64,000 nt of DNA, from NCBI GenBank assembly GCA_015233135.1, contig JADFYH010000006.1, positions 36,470 through 100,469 of the forward strand, read 5' to 3'. Under the pieces are notes generated by a model that was given only the letters and a program-made list of their open reading frames with translations, was not told where the DNA came from and ran no database searches. This stretch comes from Deltaproteobacteria bacterium (GTDB lineage Bacteria; UBA10199; JADFYH01). Shown in pieces: positions 21,001 to 26,544 of this stretch. The stretch's first letter is position 1. The number at the start of each line of letters is the position of its first letter. A program made the translations under genes and the position numbers.

Positions 21001-24000
21001 ATTGGTTTTGTCACAGACGAAAAAATAGCTGATTACCAACGAGAAAATGTGGGACCGATTTTATCAGAAGATCTCATCCTGCAATTCATCGAATCTGAAA
21101 AACCAAAAGAAGAAAAAGAAGAAGCGAGTGTTTCTTCCGAAACTACTCCCACTGCCACATCCCCTGCCCCTGCCGCAGCGGCAACTGAGAAAAAAGTGGT
21201 CAGCAGTGGATACAAGGCCCCGGAAGATGCAGCCCCTCGCGCCTTAGATGCCTTGAAGCTCCTCACGATGGTTGCCTTCAAAAAGAAATTCGCTGACATC
21301 AAAGACGATGCGACCATTGAAGAAGTGGCCGCAGGAGATTCTGCCCCAGCCAATGAACTCGTCACCAACGCCAAAAATGAATTTGGAGGAGTCAACTTTG
21401 CCGGTAAGGGAAGTGTGAAGTTTAGTGATCTGGCGACGATGGTCACGAACTACAAAAAGATTGGCCCCAAGGTAAATGAATTGCTTACCCAAAATGTGGC
21501 CTCCAAATTACCCGGTGGTTTCAGTGTTTCGAAACTGCGTGAGTATCTGAAAAGTGAGTGGGCCTTAGGAGAAGGCCGCAGCGAAGGGGTATTGATTTTC
21601 GCTCTGGTCTCTGCCCCAGAAAAACGTTTTGAAGATGAAACGGCCGCTAAGGTTTGGATTGATAGAGTGGTTCAAGAATATGCTACTGCTCAAAAAATCG
21701 AACTCGTGAAACCTAAAGATTTGGTACAAGCCGGCGGCGAGGGTGGAAACGCCGTGGATGAGGCGGTACTGAACGAATACAAAGCCAGAGGAGAAGCCCA
21801 CATTAAAGAAATGATGGCGGCCCACCTTCACTTTTTGGGAGAAGATCCACAGGCTGCGGAAAAAGCCATACAAATGGAAAGACAGTTGCGAAACGATCTT
21901 GAGAAAGAACTGGACGCCATCCGCAAAGAACATGGCCAGGAATATCTGGATGGCATTCGCGGAGTATTCTCAGGCAAGAAATTCAGAAATTATAATGCTG
22001 CTTGGGCCTGGGGAAGACAAGACGCCCTCATTTTATTCCACGATCTGATGAATCGTCGCCTGACCCTCGAAGACGATGCAATCTTTGAAAAGGCATTTCA
22101 TCTGCTCAATCGGGCAACACCCGAATTGCTCAAGCAAATCAACTTCCATGCAGAAACCGCCCAAAAAGCCAAACGCAAAGAGGTGGCTGAATTCTTTGCC
22201 GATATGGCGGCAAAAATCCAAACCCGCCTCGACACCAAAACCTCACCCCGCACACAAATGCTGGAAGGCTCCAAAGCTCCTCGCACCACCTTTAAAGAAG
22301 ATGGCAGCATGGAGTTTAAAGAGGTTGCTCGCGAAGGAATTAAAACGGGCGTCGATTATGTGAACGAAATGGAACGAGGAGGCCAGGTAGAAGTCACTCG
22401 TGAAAATGATGAGAATAAACGAACTTTGCTGCAAGGCTTCCTAAGAACACAGAAAAAACTAGTTAAAGGCTTTAGAGATGCTTTAACACAAGACCTGGAT
22501 GTTCGAAGATTATTAAACTCAGCTCTTAATGCAGTACGGGAGATCAGCGGCAGCCTGAACGGTAAAAAATCGGTCGCCTATCTGAGAGCCGTAGAAATTG
22601 ATTCTCCTAAAGAAACGAACCTGGAACAAACCCAAGCCTACTTTGAAACCTTGCATGACATGGCCAAGAATGGGCTTTCGTTAAAAGGTAAAGTGGCTTT
22701 GGTCACCGGTGCAGGCCCCGATTCTATTGGGCTGGCCATGATAGAAGACCTGCTACGAGCCGGTGCCACCGTCATCTGCACTACCTCTACCTTTAGCAAA
22801 GAACGGACTGATTTCTACCGCCGCATTTACAAAAATTTTGGCGCATTGGAAGGAGAACTCATTGTTCTTCCCTTCAATCAAGGCTCTGTCGCCGACGTGA
22901 ATGGCCTGGTCGATTACATCTACAGCCCTACAGACGCCAAAGAAGGCCGCGCTAAAGGGTTGGGTATGGATATCGATTTCATCATCCCCTTTGCGGCCAT
23001 GGAAGAACGCGGCAAAAAGATTTCCAATTTGGATAACAAATCGGAACTCTCCCACCGCATCATGCTCACCAATACCTTGCGATTGATTGGCGCCGTTCGA
23101 AATAAAAAGGTGGAGAAAAATATCCTCAACCGCCCTGCACATGTGGTGGTGCCTTTATCTCCCAATGATGGAGAATTTGGTGGCGATGGTTTGTATGCCG
23201 AATCCAAGTTGGGATTAAGATCGCTCTTGAAGAAAATCGGGTCCGAAGATCACAGCAATTATTTGAGTATATCGGGTGCCATCATTGGTTGGACGCGCAC
23301 ACGCCTCATGAGAGAAAATAATGCCGTCGCCGAAGAAATGGAAAAACGTGGTGTGAGGACTTTCAGTCCTCGCGAAATGGCCTTCAATCTGTTGGCCTTG
23401 TTACATCCTCGCATGATTCGCGAAGCCCAAAAACGTGCCCTGTTACTGAACTTAAATGGCGGCTTTGAAGAAATTCCAGAATTGGCAAACTTGAATCGGA
23501 GTTTAGGCAAAGAAATTTTGGAGAGAAAAACTCTAAAAGAAGCCCTCTTCAAAGAAAATGCACGCGAACTCGAAGCCCTGGGACGCACGGAGACAAAAGC
23601 CCGCGAAAGTAGTGCCAAAGCCAACTTTAACTTTGGCTTCCCGGCCCTGCCTTCTCTGGAAAGACTGCAAGAATTGAAACGTCTGCAAGGCATGCACGAC
23701 CTTTCTAAAGTAACCGTCGCAGTAGGATTTGGCGAAGTGAGCCCTTGGGGGAATGCGCGTACGCGTTGGGAGATGGAAAGTACCGGTGAATTTTCAATGG
23801 AAGGCTGCATTGAGATGGCCTGGATCATCGGCAAAATCAAGTACCACAATGGCCCCCTGGAAATTGAAGGAAAGATGCAAAACTACGCCGGCTGGATCGA
23901 CATCAAGACCAAAGCCCCCGTGGCGGCTCATGAAGTGAAAGCAAAATATGAAAAGGAAATATTGGAACATTCGGGCATACGCATCGTGGAACCCGAACTG

Positions 24001-26037
24001 GTGCATGGTTATGATCCCAGTAAAAAGATGTTCCTCCGCGAAGTAGCCCTGACCGAGGATTTAAACAATATTGAGGTAGCCAACGAAGCGGAAGCCGATA
24101 ATTTTATTCTTCAGCATGGAAAAGACAAAGCCATTAAACAACAAAGAAACGGGACCTGGTTTGTCACTCTAAAAGCAGGGGCGGTGATCCGTGTGGCAAG
24201 GGCCATGAAGTTCAACCGCTTTGTTGCCGGACAAATTCCCACGGGATTTGATCCTACTCGTTACGGGATTCCAGAAGACTTCGCCAAAAAAGTGGATCCC
24301 ACTACCCTCTATACCCTCATCTCTACCGCAGAGGCGTTGATTTCTGCGGGTGTCACTGATCCTTACGAATTCTATCAATACATTCACAACTCCAAATTGG
24401 GAAACACCATTGGAGGAGGAATGGGTGGAATGAACAGTATTCGTTTGAGTTTCAGAGAGCGTTTGTTGGAAGCTCAGGTCCAAAGCAATATCCTTCAGGA
24501 ACAATTAATCAACGTCATCCCCGCCTGGGTAAATATGATGCTGCTCTCGGCCTCTGGCCCCGTCATTACCCCCGTGGGAGCTTGTGCCACAGCCGCGGCT
24601 TCCATTGAAGCCGGTGCAGGACTGATTGAACAAGGCAAAGCAAAAATCGTCATGGTGGGCGGTGCGGATGATTTTGGTGAAGAAGGTTCTTACGAGTTTG
24701 CAAACATGCAAGCCACCAACAATTCTGAAGAAGATATTGCCGCAGGGCGCGTACCCGCTGAACATTGTCGCCCAGCTACCGATACCCGGGCAGGCTTCCT
24801 CGAGTCTCAAGGTGCCGGTGTCCAAATTTTGATGTCTGCTGATATGGCCATTCTCATGGGACTTCCTATTTACGGCATTGTGGCTCTCACTCATACCGCG
24901 ATGGATGGTCAGGGCTCTTCTGTCCCTGCACCGGGCCAGGGAATTTTGACTTCCGCTCAAGAAATAAAAAGCGCTTGGCGAGAAAATGATTTACTCGATT
25001 TTAATACTCGGCGTCGTGAGGTGCAAAGCCGAGTGAACAAGATTAGAGCCAGTGAACGCAGGCAAATCGATAAAATGAACCGCACTGCCACTGAACTAAG
25101 AGCAAGTGCTGGTGAAAGTGCAGCCCAGGCCTTTATCTGGGGAGAATCGGCAAGAATCGCCATCGACACACAAGCCGATATCAGTATGGTGCATCAAAAG
25201 TATGGTCAGGGTTTCTGGCGAACGCACAACGCAGCCATTGAACAACTCATCAACAATAATGAAGGCAGATTCAGTGATGAGGTAAAAGCAGAAGCCTGGA
25301 AACATTATATCTCTCCCTTGAGAGGCGCTTTGGCGGTTTGGGGACTTACCCCCGATGACATCGAATTTGCGTCGTTCCATGGAACCTCCACCAACGCAAA
25401 CGATTACAACGAAAGCCAGGTCAACGATAAACAACAACTTCATCTGGAAAGAAGCACTGGAAATCCCTTGCTCACCATCTGGCAAAAATGGCTTACCGGA
25501 CATCCTAAAGGCGCTGCCGCTGCCTTTATGGCCAATGGTGCCTTGCAAGCCATGCAGACAGGCATTGTCCCAGGAAATCAAAACCTGGATAACGTGGACC
25601 CTGCCCTGCGTAAAAATGAAAACCTGGTCTTCCTGGATAGCAGCGTCAATCATGGTCGATCGCTTAAAGCAGGCCTACTCAAGAGCTTTGGCTTCGGCCA
25701 GGCCGGCGGAGAAGTATTACTCATTAACCCGGAATATCTCTTTGCCTCTCTGGAACGACCTGTTTTTGATCGATATTCTCAAGATAGAAATAAACGCCTC
25801 AACGCAGCTCATCAATTTAACATGAACACTCTGCTCGGAAGACAAAATTTAATTAACTTTAAGTCTGCTCCTCCCTATCTTCCTGAAGATCGGGATCGAG
25901 TTTTCACCGATCCTTCCGCAAGGGCAAGATGGAGTGAAAAGTTTAAATGCTGGATTTATCATTCGGATGATACAGAGGAAGCACGACGTAAAAAGGCCGC
26001 AAAAGCCGCGGATGCTGCTGCTCCTGTCTCTGCTTAA
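9079..26037 (+). CDS. Giant fungal-type type I fatty acid synthase with N-terminal extension
   Basis: This 5,652-residue chain should carry out complete fatty acid synthesis. Residues 1-1770 are a helical, Ala/Gln/Glu-rich extension without a recognised domain, ending in an acidic Gly-rich linker. Then follow, with approximate limits: AT 1778-2340 (GHSQG, Ser2032); ER 2350-2700, an FMN barrel with WTGGLGGGHHSFED near 2510; DH and its helpers to 3490 (DLNPIH, Asp3386 and His3391); MPT 3493-4010 (FTGQG, then GHSLGE with Ser3622); an Ala/Pro linker; ACP 4047-4200 (GDSAPANE, Ser4088 as probable pantetheine site); KR 4535-4800 (VTGAGPDSIG, Tyr4706, Lys4710); KS 4880-5620 (Cys5169, His5434, Lys5477, His5475). 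The order is that of fungal Fas1 plus Fas2 minus the PPT domain. GAGGAG eight bases before the ATG supports the start. A palindromic repeat is inserted at residues 894-916. No thioesterase is seen. As in other type I synthases, MPT probably releases acyl-CoA. Confidence 0.93.
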   Translation: MTILSRLPVTSVVQNPVSSPVSGIDSPTPSLEAADFNSLAFQFEHFNSRELSDAARLLERGTQEAHALLAQPSAQGQAEELLKLEHLYRAVLHYAHAQGSASQLNTHEIEAQLQALETRLGEIATSLRSELQNASSNGTHLANAALLVQISDALLKSASAQSQDHHELNNDSEARERANHLLEALSLRSNLLQTSELSHTVRTDQLGEITQQLLSLKDLVSAHSGVWSYTGNQRVEFFAQIYTQIQASAAAFAAGSEHAESAGRLVAAITQHNQRNLRHLLSSEGLDQFHSALHEIQEQLRAAQNADPENKQRILLGALADAATLQDEASLEQVVNLLNESVGENRQNKLDLQYAIIQRLHGSNSPVLTQASSSAETLIQDILEHPAAELVTQGKELVLAHLISENAPIPAELSERVFANLLGLQERISQALERAQGTEAASLAYAAVEIDRTLSASRERVITHQLAQTDSLTLEESPQATAEQGWKLNLIRDNALRLAGWARNHIRPEEIQQQRAQLEHNLEHEQLIHIQALSQALQNTELSLHDRFLYTQALAIAVRHLPEASRTPLQAGLQETFRTLALSRLQDASVQTQLSTHSSRNTEALQEACLTNLNECLNGEQGAEWAARLTVEKLDEFLVGSFKAQQQIARYTHNGVFQIPSHLNANQFNALHQALSHFSSNHLKNQALQIGEALQNFVDAQNDPLRSARFAREVAGLYQQAGLRQEARAALNRIPVLANRLDNNSRVSAEAAREIRELAEIVPALGHLGLEGENEAQGMESARGSLVRLLTHRPDNHLAQALLSQTEQSLLIARGAASTQVLRALLSNWMNQQLMENPDINGSTLGHEMETFLEEIQTSIASGRFDNVEAALRFVLQDSPRAAERFSNMQRFFVGAGVSRPQFDNPGMGGRTPPLQDRLMAFSEGDGAWNSLLGAWNGRPSTIDNANTPGELALRFIHLNGGINTSQAQFNTHSLGLCTSLAAHRFGYTQAATQIARSLQSHAETAAAAQSFLTELPEVEQLNRLFSTVEEFIHPKTFEAAFKTYGMFLLPFGVARLGAVSTEALWLSRVCLRGSFVVRNIAEAAVFTGMNAGVGGAFAAYESFFSSHRHAGALARFAENTSAKSLFREWASMFTTFVSCHGAGVIVRGATGYSRLGMLRALDHFATPLWFKRATLASTNVLLGSTNYLLGDLGSFYAGDLTNEFLGLRPHEEEANWRLGVVSKAWEQQKMHWGGKSFHVIAPMNTYLTHTEQHSAVLKRVPEFSAAFQAMGYEPDSEAALSMVQPLIAFERGTVPGWVSNPQALDIPAQLSTQEVTRRVRELVRGRAGNNNSVSYRSAADPGWEGLDAVMRQYYRIDPSTQQPGTRGHLDQDLARARLIALGLQYASEGHSVEDLVRQVKTLNGAQGFEGVLLRYAMERHLSPDELASQFAERGREFLEELRERCAEWTNPEFARSEQSTRWMQQQLEQVFSLRNVNFADLHTNLVAARETLHTFLSAAAFEGNILERAQLLQHLLPNFLMNEGQNSLSVVAQNLRKLYLAQEKQFGPMKQGARLSFMHEVLARISPLDNSTLETNLHDLAEAIERREVRLQEHGEGQNLQVTVGPAVLSSETGELGNTVETPTGSLTKVRDDSAVETPSQDENSVEQREASRLRENDTDDGNPNLIQDPSDIPNNPLTVARSRIAAANDDGRITPLEPNTQVLQATGTDGAANPGVLRQAAAGQVLSLHADRPRASTNTEEGTPTVTPSQGDSKGSGGNNGGQPEGGKDEAPRSSFGVHFVEIKAGGKAFGIPVRNWPAAVEVRNVFTKSGKTRFESASEFLIAAHNLPINDNFSNSDKLSVLEDTYKHIVKDYLKNNSIDIYVATRGLDRQAEIITHFKQVENELIAKEIIKAPIRKKGALILKTEKGEAGLFVQFGGQANAYFKELQYTHDARQREVGTLLERAGTVLAEDVRSAEAQASGLFLEGFDLKAWLSGKKKVQESYLSSSAVSQPLIFLTQMANLLSFMRDQGFESPAEFRKLVKGVTGHSQGIMAADVLARSATYEEFIENTIKNARYLLWQGISMAESFPERDLPYDMVKHSIATKQNEPTAMLGALKIKEGSAEEKKTLAALVENFNQEMREQGKLDRLCHISLRNSPRNNVVSGHPESIFLLRERLLKEKFVKAEGAIDQSLIPFDQRKLEFTLVAFPVAAPFHTPDSMAKAAEMLSVHLERLGISFDPAGLATPTYSTADGSNLQQSKNLTQDYVNMQSIEPVMWWDEATQEATAENGVSHILCFGPGDGIANVSARNKQGSGVKVIAAAALKSRDAALMLDYTHLVDHDPSNVPFEANWKKEYSPTLVRLPDGSKTISSKFTRFVGRPPIVDGGKTPTTAPVGYMSAAVNSGYHIEWAGGGQPTEKIFRERLGKIVENLEEEGSAFTLNTLLIDPYLWGLHYPLVQVVAREGAPIEGLAIGAGVPSLEEGTKIIKALREAGIQHISFKPGRTDHILKIIEIAKANPDMQIMMQWTGGLGGGHHSFEDKYEPILETYAKIRECDNLILVGGSGVGDAKSAMHLMSGRWSEEVGFAAMPFDAVLLGSRTMVAEESTTAPEVKAAIIAAQGVDESKWTETYKKPTGGVVSVQTPIEGSDAEIHALATRGARMLKDFDRDYFRLKAPVKAGEKPDPAANDKLREEAILRDKAKIIARINADFQRPYFGRNARGETVDLDQMNFEEVASRMIAIMFNDRAGARRPGWIDVTYRNRLASWLWHIEAKFAKDRKKAFLTQLQRPEDLEKDPRAFLRSFFEKYSSARESVLDSSDVNEFLKICMEPGKPVNFVPVIDKNLKRWLKSDSLEYSEDLSLIHGQEGESAASLADRAFVLHGPVAARYSTDVEPIAKIFGDIHQGMIDELNKNYKSDNEIPEVEYLGGPPIRRIDPSKQLKGITIVEQTDTRMTEIRIPGDIEKLPQVQDWIQYLAGTEASWIRAALMSPQAVRGKGRTENKIPLFFKPRAGQTLRIHRNEAGKVTSLELFDPSDLVINPENKNPSVVLRLEGEKILVTRNHVRPSTQEKASRVIALNLEYRYNPKHGFAPLHEDMPDLNQRIKDFYAQLWFDDSIRDLSVNSRFKHKITLTRDQIKLFNLAIRNRNEQFFDWGKGANLVGAPDIIILAAWESMIKTLFPPEINGNIFHLVHQWNEFVKLDTLKEGDEIEVDFGISQVMNNEAGKDITVEGMLRVNGGEKELPLNSSFLIRDRFTDFENTFSNKKLTREVQLNKSTDVEILTSKKWIHWEEGYRPKLEDRLVFDLRMESRFKDNKGALATTNAQGVIRLGDRIVGRVKFDDKDVKENAVQSYLLAHGHSLEIPEVLFENGGYNLIQTDKKHGLDEMTVPADNILYAQASRDLNPIHVDPLMAQYAKLPSTITHGLFTSANGRRVLEHYAANGDAKRVKSYTATFVGMVESGDRLFSQLKHIGMKDGLQIVEIETRNQQGKLVLKGRGLVEPPLEFIGFTGQGNAAAIPQVVPELYNKSPVAKAIWNRADKHFQTNFGFSLLQIAKENPKQVRVNFNTEQGRKIREFYKKHIPGITDETDYYVFQHPEGLINSTQFTQAIILIHEKALFEYRRSRGLVNRNAFVAGHSLGEYGALAAVLGENYARFLETGTSDSGILSLEAIAETTFLRGLTMQNAVPRDAKGRSPYCMVALNPFNLRKGFSEKDLTAILGALQGKARERFVAGRYPISKQEQFKGVEPLLEAVNYNIQDAQYVLAGDRTTLKAFEYLCEKLHKLEIPERLQKPADQKAFLTEALIGLLDASLDFALEEQAKLEDGYFKTEEIKVEGKFWTGLTVDIPFHSLALRGGVEVFRKVLQERFPKRINPALLVGKYIPNLNGKVFSLERSYIEDIVKNYADSPLLKEVLSNWENYQAEELCSILVIELLSYQFASPVRFIETMDHLFKNGVERMLEIGHQPTLKGFLENTRKAIYKNAFREGREIGFVTDEKIADYQRENVGPILSEDLILQFIESEKPKEEKEEASVSSETTPTATSPAPAAAATEKKVVSSGYKAPEDAAPRALDALKLLTMVAFKKKFADIKDDATIEEVAAGDSAPANELVTNAKNEFGGVNFAGKGSVKFSDLATMVTNYKKIGPKVNELLTQNVASKLPGGFSVSKLREYLKSEWALGEGRSEGVLIFALVSAPEKRFEDETAAKVWIDRVVQEYATAQKIELVKPKDLVQAGGEGGNAVDEAVLNEYKARGEAHIKEMMAAHLHFLGEDPQAAEKAIQMERQLRNDLEKELDAIRKEHGQEYLDGIRGVFSGKKFRNYNAAWAWGRQDALILFHDLMNRRLTLEDDAIFEKAFHLLNRATPELLKQINFHAETAQKAKRKEVAEFFADMAAKIQTRLDTKTSPRTQMLEGSKAPRTTFKEDGSMEFKEVAREGIKTGVDYVNEMERGGQVEVTRENDENKRTLLQGFLRTQKKLVKGFRDALTQDLDVRRLLNSALNAVREISGSLNGKKSVAYLRAVEIDSPKETNLEQTQAYFETLHDMAKNGLSLKGKVALVTGAGPDSIGLAMIEDLLRAGATVICTTSTFSKERTDFYRRIYKNFGALEGELIVLPFNQGSVADVNGLVDYIYSPTDAKEGRAKGLGMDIDFIIPFAAMEERGKKISNLDNKSELSHRIMLTNTLRLIGAVRNKKVEKNILNRPAHVVVPLSPNDGEFGGDGLYAESKLGLRSLLKKIGSEDHSNYLSISGAIIGWTRTRLMRENNAVAEEMEKRGVRTFSPREMAFNLLALLHPRMIREAQKRALLLNLNGGFEEIPELANLNRSLGKEILERKTLKEALFKENARELEALGRTETKARESSAKANFNFGFPALPSLERLQELKRLQGMHDLSKVTVAVGFGEVSPWGNARTRWEMESTGEFSMEGCIEMAWIIGKIKYHNGPLEIEGKMQNYAGWIDIKTKAPVAAHEVKAKYEKEILEHSGIRIVEPELVHGYDPSKKMFLREVALTEDLNNIEVANEAEADNFILQHGKDKAIKQQRNGTWFVTLKAGAVIRVARAMKFNRFVAGQIPTGFDPTRYGIPEDFAKKVDPTTLYTLISTAEALISAGVTDPYEFYQYIHNSKLGNTIGGGMGGMNSIRLSFRERLLEAQVQSNILQEQLINVIPAWVNMMLLSASGPVITPVGACATAAASIEAGAGLIEQGKAKIVMVGGADDFGEEGSYEFANMQATNNSEEDIAAGRVPAEHCRPATDTRAGFLESQGAGVQILMSADMAILMGLPIYGIVALTHTAMDGQGSSVPAPGQGILTSAQEIKSAWRENDLLDFNTRRREVQSRVNKIRASERRQIDKMNRTATELRASAGESAAQAFIWGESARIAIDTQADISMVHQKYGQGFWRTHNAAIEQLINNNEGRFSDEVKAEAWKHYISPLRGALAVWGLTPDDIEFASFHGTSTNANDYNESQVNDKQQLHLERSTGNPLLTIWQKWLTGHPKGAAAAFMANGALQAMQTGIVPGNQNLDNVDPALRKNENLVFLDSSVNHGRSLKAGLLKSFGFGQAGGEVLLINPEYLFASLERPVFDRYSQDRNKRLNAAHQFNMNTLLGRQNLINFKSAPPYLPEDRDRVFTDPSARARWSEKFKCWIYHSDDTEEARRKKAAKAADAAAPVSA
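11758..11824. repeat. Family B palindromic repeat inserted in the FAS gene
   Basis: The 23-base arms 11758-11780 and 11802-11824 are reverse complements at 22 positions, around a 21-base loop. The outer ends read GTAGGGGCG...CGCCCCTAC. The element is read in frame as VGAGVSRPQ...MGGRTPPLQ, residues 894-916, unlike the helical sequence around it. A shorter relative with the same outer ends lies in cysS. Confidence 0.9.
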
Positions 26038-26052
26038 AAAAATAAATGGACT

Positions 26053-26080
26053 TCAGCCAGAGGAATTAGCCTCTGGCTGA
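26053..26080 (+). terminator. Hairpin between FAS gene and PPTase gene
   Basis: Eleven-base arms TCAGCCAGAGG (26053-26063) and CCTCTGGCTGA (26070-26080) enclose a six-base loop. The stem would be stable, but the T-run expected of an intrinsic terminator is absent. Only a loose T-rich stretch (TTCTCGTTTT) comes about ten bases later. It may attenuate or process the transcript rather than end it, since the PPTase gene starts 20 bases downstream. Confidence 0.5.
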
Positions 26081-26100
26081 TCCCCTATGCTTCTCGTTTT

Positions 26101-26544
26101 ATGAAATCCGATTTAGAAAAACTGCTTTATAATTCAAGTCTAGCACTCAGCGGAACTTCGTTTGGAATTGGAGTAGACGTAGAAATTTTGGAAGGGTGGA
26201 AAGATCGTCTTCAAAATCAAGATTTTTTAAAGGCAAATTTCAGCCCTCAAGAAATCGAATATTGTCAAACCACCCATCATCCCCAGCAAAGCCTTTTAGG
26301 CCGCTGGTGCGCGAAAGAAGCGGTTTTAAAGGCCATGTCGAGCTTTAAACCTCATGAGGCTATTGTCAGGGGTTTTGGACAAGACCTTTCTGAAGTGGAA
26401 ATCATCCCTTCCGCAGTAAAAACCCCGCTCTGTATTCTACACGGAAAACTCGAACAACGCCGAATCGAACGCGGTATACAGCAAATTAAAATATCCATCA
26501 GTCATAGTGAACAATATGCTATTGCAGTGGCAATTTGTCTTTAA
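26101..26544 (+). CDS. Phosphopantetheinyl transferase, fungal Fas2 PPT-domain-like
   Basis: This 147-residue protein should attach 4'-phosphopantetheine to the ACP of the synthase encoded just upstream. It has the AcpS-type motifs [10 protein letters not shown] (Asp26 as Mg ligand), [10 protein letters not shown] and [12 protein letters not shown] (Glu as second ligand), and ends with [17 protein letters not shown]. From memory, this series, including VEII near the middle and the closing VSISH...AVAV pattern, follows the PPT domain at the C-terminus of fungal Fas2 more closely than a stand-alone bacterial AcpS. In fungi this domain is fused; in mycobacteria AcpS is separate. No Shine-Dalgarno sequence is visible, so expression may depend on the FAS transcript. 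Its stop codon overlaps that of convergent uvrB in TTAA. Confidence 0.9.
   Translation: MKSDLEKLLYNSSLALSGTSFGIGVDVEILEGWKDRLQNQDFLKANFSPQEIEYCQTTHHPQQSLLGRWCAKEAVLKAMSSFKPHEAIVRGFGQDLSEVEIIPSAVKTPLCILHGKLEQRRIERGIQQIKISISHSEQYAIAVAICL

Noticed and set aside
21033..21446. 137-residue minus-strand frame over the FAS linker and ACP
   Set aside because: It is Ala/Ser-rich antisense of an Ala/Pro linker, a composition effect.
23259..23849. 196-residue minus-strand frame inside the FAS gene
   Set aside because: It is Ser/Arg-rich antisense of the KR-KS region with no supporting signals.
9079..26037. The giant gene as a polyketide or PUFA synthase
   Set aside because: It has a single ACP, an FMN-barrel ER, MPT and AT as separate modules, and a KS late in the chain, the FAS I order. 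PUFA synthases have tandem ACPs and a different order.
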